5,605 nt of DNA. It comes from Treponema sp. GTDB lineage: Bacteria; Spirochaetota; Spirochaetia; Treponematales; Breznakiellaceae. Location of the stretch: NCBI GenBank assembly GCA_031284385.1, contig JAISZZ010000115.1:1-5605 (forward strand), read 5' to 3'. This document shows, piece by piece, positions 4,998 to 5,605 of this stretch. The translations under genes and the position numbers were made by a program. Positions within the stretch are counted from its first letter, which is position 1; every line of letters begins with the position of its first letter. The notes beneath the pieces are model-generated. The model had not been told where the DNA came from, did not search any database, and worked only from the letters and a program-made list of their open reading frames with translations.

Positions 4998-5605
4998 ATG
5001 CGAACCATTGCCGCATTCAAAAGCGACGCCATATATCATAATGTTGACTGGGACGAAATAGAGCGGAGAACAGAATCAATAATTGACTCAGGCAAAGGCG
5101 GCGCCGTTCTCGCCCTCGCCTTAAATGTACCGGGCGTCGCGCTTAAATCCGTAGTCAGCGCATCAGAAGCGCGGACGCTGGGCACCAAAGCGCGGGACGT
5201 TTTTAACAAGGCGCATTCCCCAGAAGAGGCTTTTTCATTATTAAAAAAAGCAGGTTTAGATAAATATGTACATGACGATTCTTTGAAGGACGCAGCGGAA
5301 ACCCATTTTGCACTAAACCCGAAGCCTGACCCGCTCGCGAAAGAATTGAAAAACGTTCAGCCTACGCAAATGTATCCGGCGGCAATGAGACGGCGCAAAG
5401 ACGGCGATTTGCATATTTCTTTTGAGAGACCTATCGCAGACGGCATTGAACCGGGAACGGTAAAACTGCTCGACCCGTTTTCAAAGGGATCGTCTATGGG
5501 AAAGATTGAATACCGTGTAGATGATCAGGGCATAACCATTGACAAGCTGAATGTGGGGAAGTTTACGGAGGGTAAAAATTACATAACCGACTATGAAACG
5601 GTAAC
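4998..5605 (+). CDS. Partial open frame of unknown function, cut by the window end
   Basis: An open frame of at least 202 codons runs off the right edge. It starts MRTIAAFKSDAIYHNVDWDE and has protein-like composition. A charged, probably helical N-terminus is followed by a Gly/Ala/Val/Leu-rich stretch (about residues 34-55) that is hydrophobic but broken by Pro and Lys. A second helical segment with SPEEAFSLLKKAGLDKYV (74-91) precedes a part that looks beta-rich (about 137-200). I recognise no family, signal peptide or catalytic motif. The start is uncertain. The ATG at 4998 lacks a Shine-Dalgarno at normal distance (GGGGCAGG at 4973-4980 is 17 bases away), a TTG at 4971 is also in frame, and the frame stays open back to ATG 4800, across the groEL promoter region. 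The gene may have lost its 5' end or be a fragment of a larger protein. It is divergent from groEL. Confidence 0.55.
   Translation, partial: MRTIAAFKSDAIYHNVDWDEIERRTESIIDSGKGGAVLALALNVPGVALKSVVSASEARTLGTKARDVFNKAHSPEEAFSLLKKAGLDKYVHDDSLKDAAETHFALNPKPDPLAKELKNVQPTQMYPAAMRRRKDGDLHISFERPIADGIEPGTVKLLDPFSKGSSMGKIEYRVDDQGITIDKLNVGKFTEGKNYITDYETV

Overview
The window looks like a chromosomal segment of a Treponema-like spirochaete. The GroEL sequence is of the treponemal type as I remember it, it stands alone without groES (also the arrangement in Treponema), and the balanced base composition, biosynthetic gene and small palindromic repeats would fit a free-living or gut-associated treponeme better than a host-restricted pathogen. 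This placement is inference from recall, not from a search.

Layout: (1) Positions 1-1137 hold no intact gene. There are two short perfect hairpins (52-72, 77-99), a consensus sigma70-type promoter with ribosome binding site leading into a decayed IS4-family transposase (289-797), a complex nested palindromic element (about 850-985) built from the same hairpin modules as the left end, and an imperfect 18-bp inverted repeat (1013-1068). I recognise nothing in 100-233. (2) trpF (1138-1755, +) encodes phosphoribosylanthranilate isomerase. (3) Converging on it and overlapping its last 15 bases is a PHP-domain phosphoesterase (1741-2610, -). It is translationally coupled (TAATG) to an upstream gene for a small protein with two CxxC...CxxC zinc-ribbon-like modules (2610 to about 2936, -). 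(4) groEL (3038-4681, -) is followed by a strong intrinsic terminator (2982-3015) that separates it from the zinc-ribbon/PHP pair. (5) Positions 4682-4997 contain the groEL leader, candidate promoter elements and a small hairpin (4861-4879). (6) From about 4998 to the window end, a divergent + strand open frame of unknown function is cut off by the window edge and lacks convincing initiation signals.

Functionally, trpF serves tryptophan synthesis, groEL is a housekeeping chaperonin, and the zinc-ribbon and PHP proteins probably form a two-gene transcription unit of uncertain role. The PHP protein resembles the YciV/TrpH class of nucleotidases/5'-3' exoribonucleases. No defence system, CRISPR array, RNA gene or complete mobile element is visible. 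The less ordinary parts are the composite palindrome element, the zinc-ribbon gene with no obvious start codon, and the orphan frame at the right edge.
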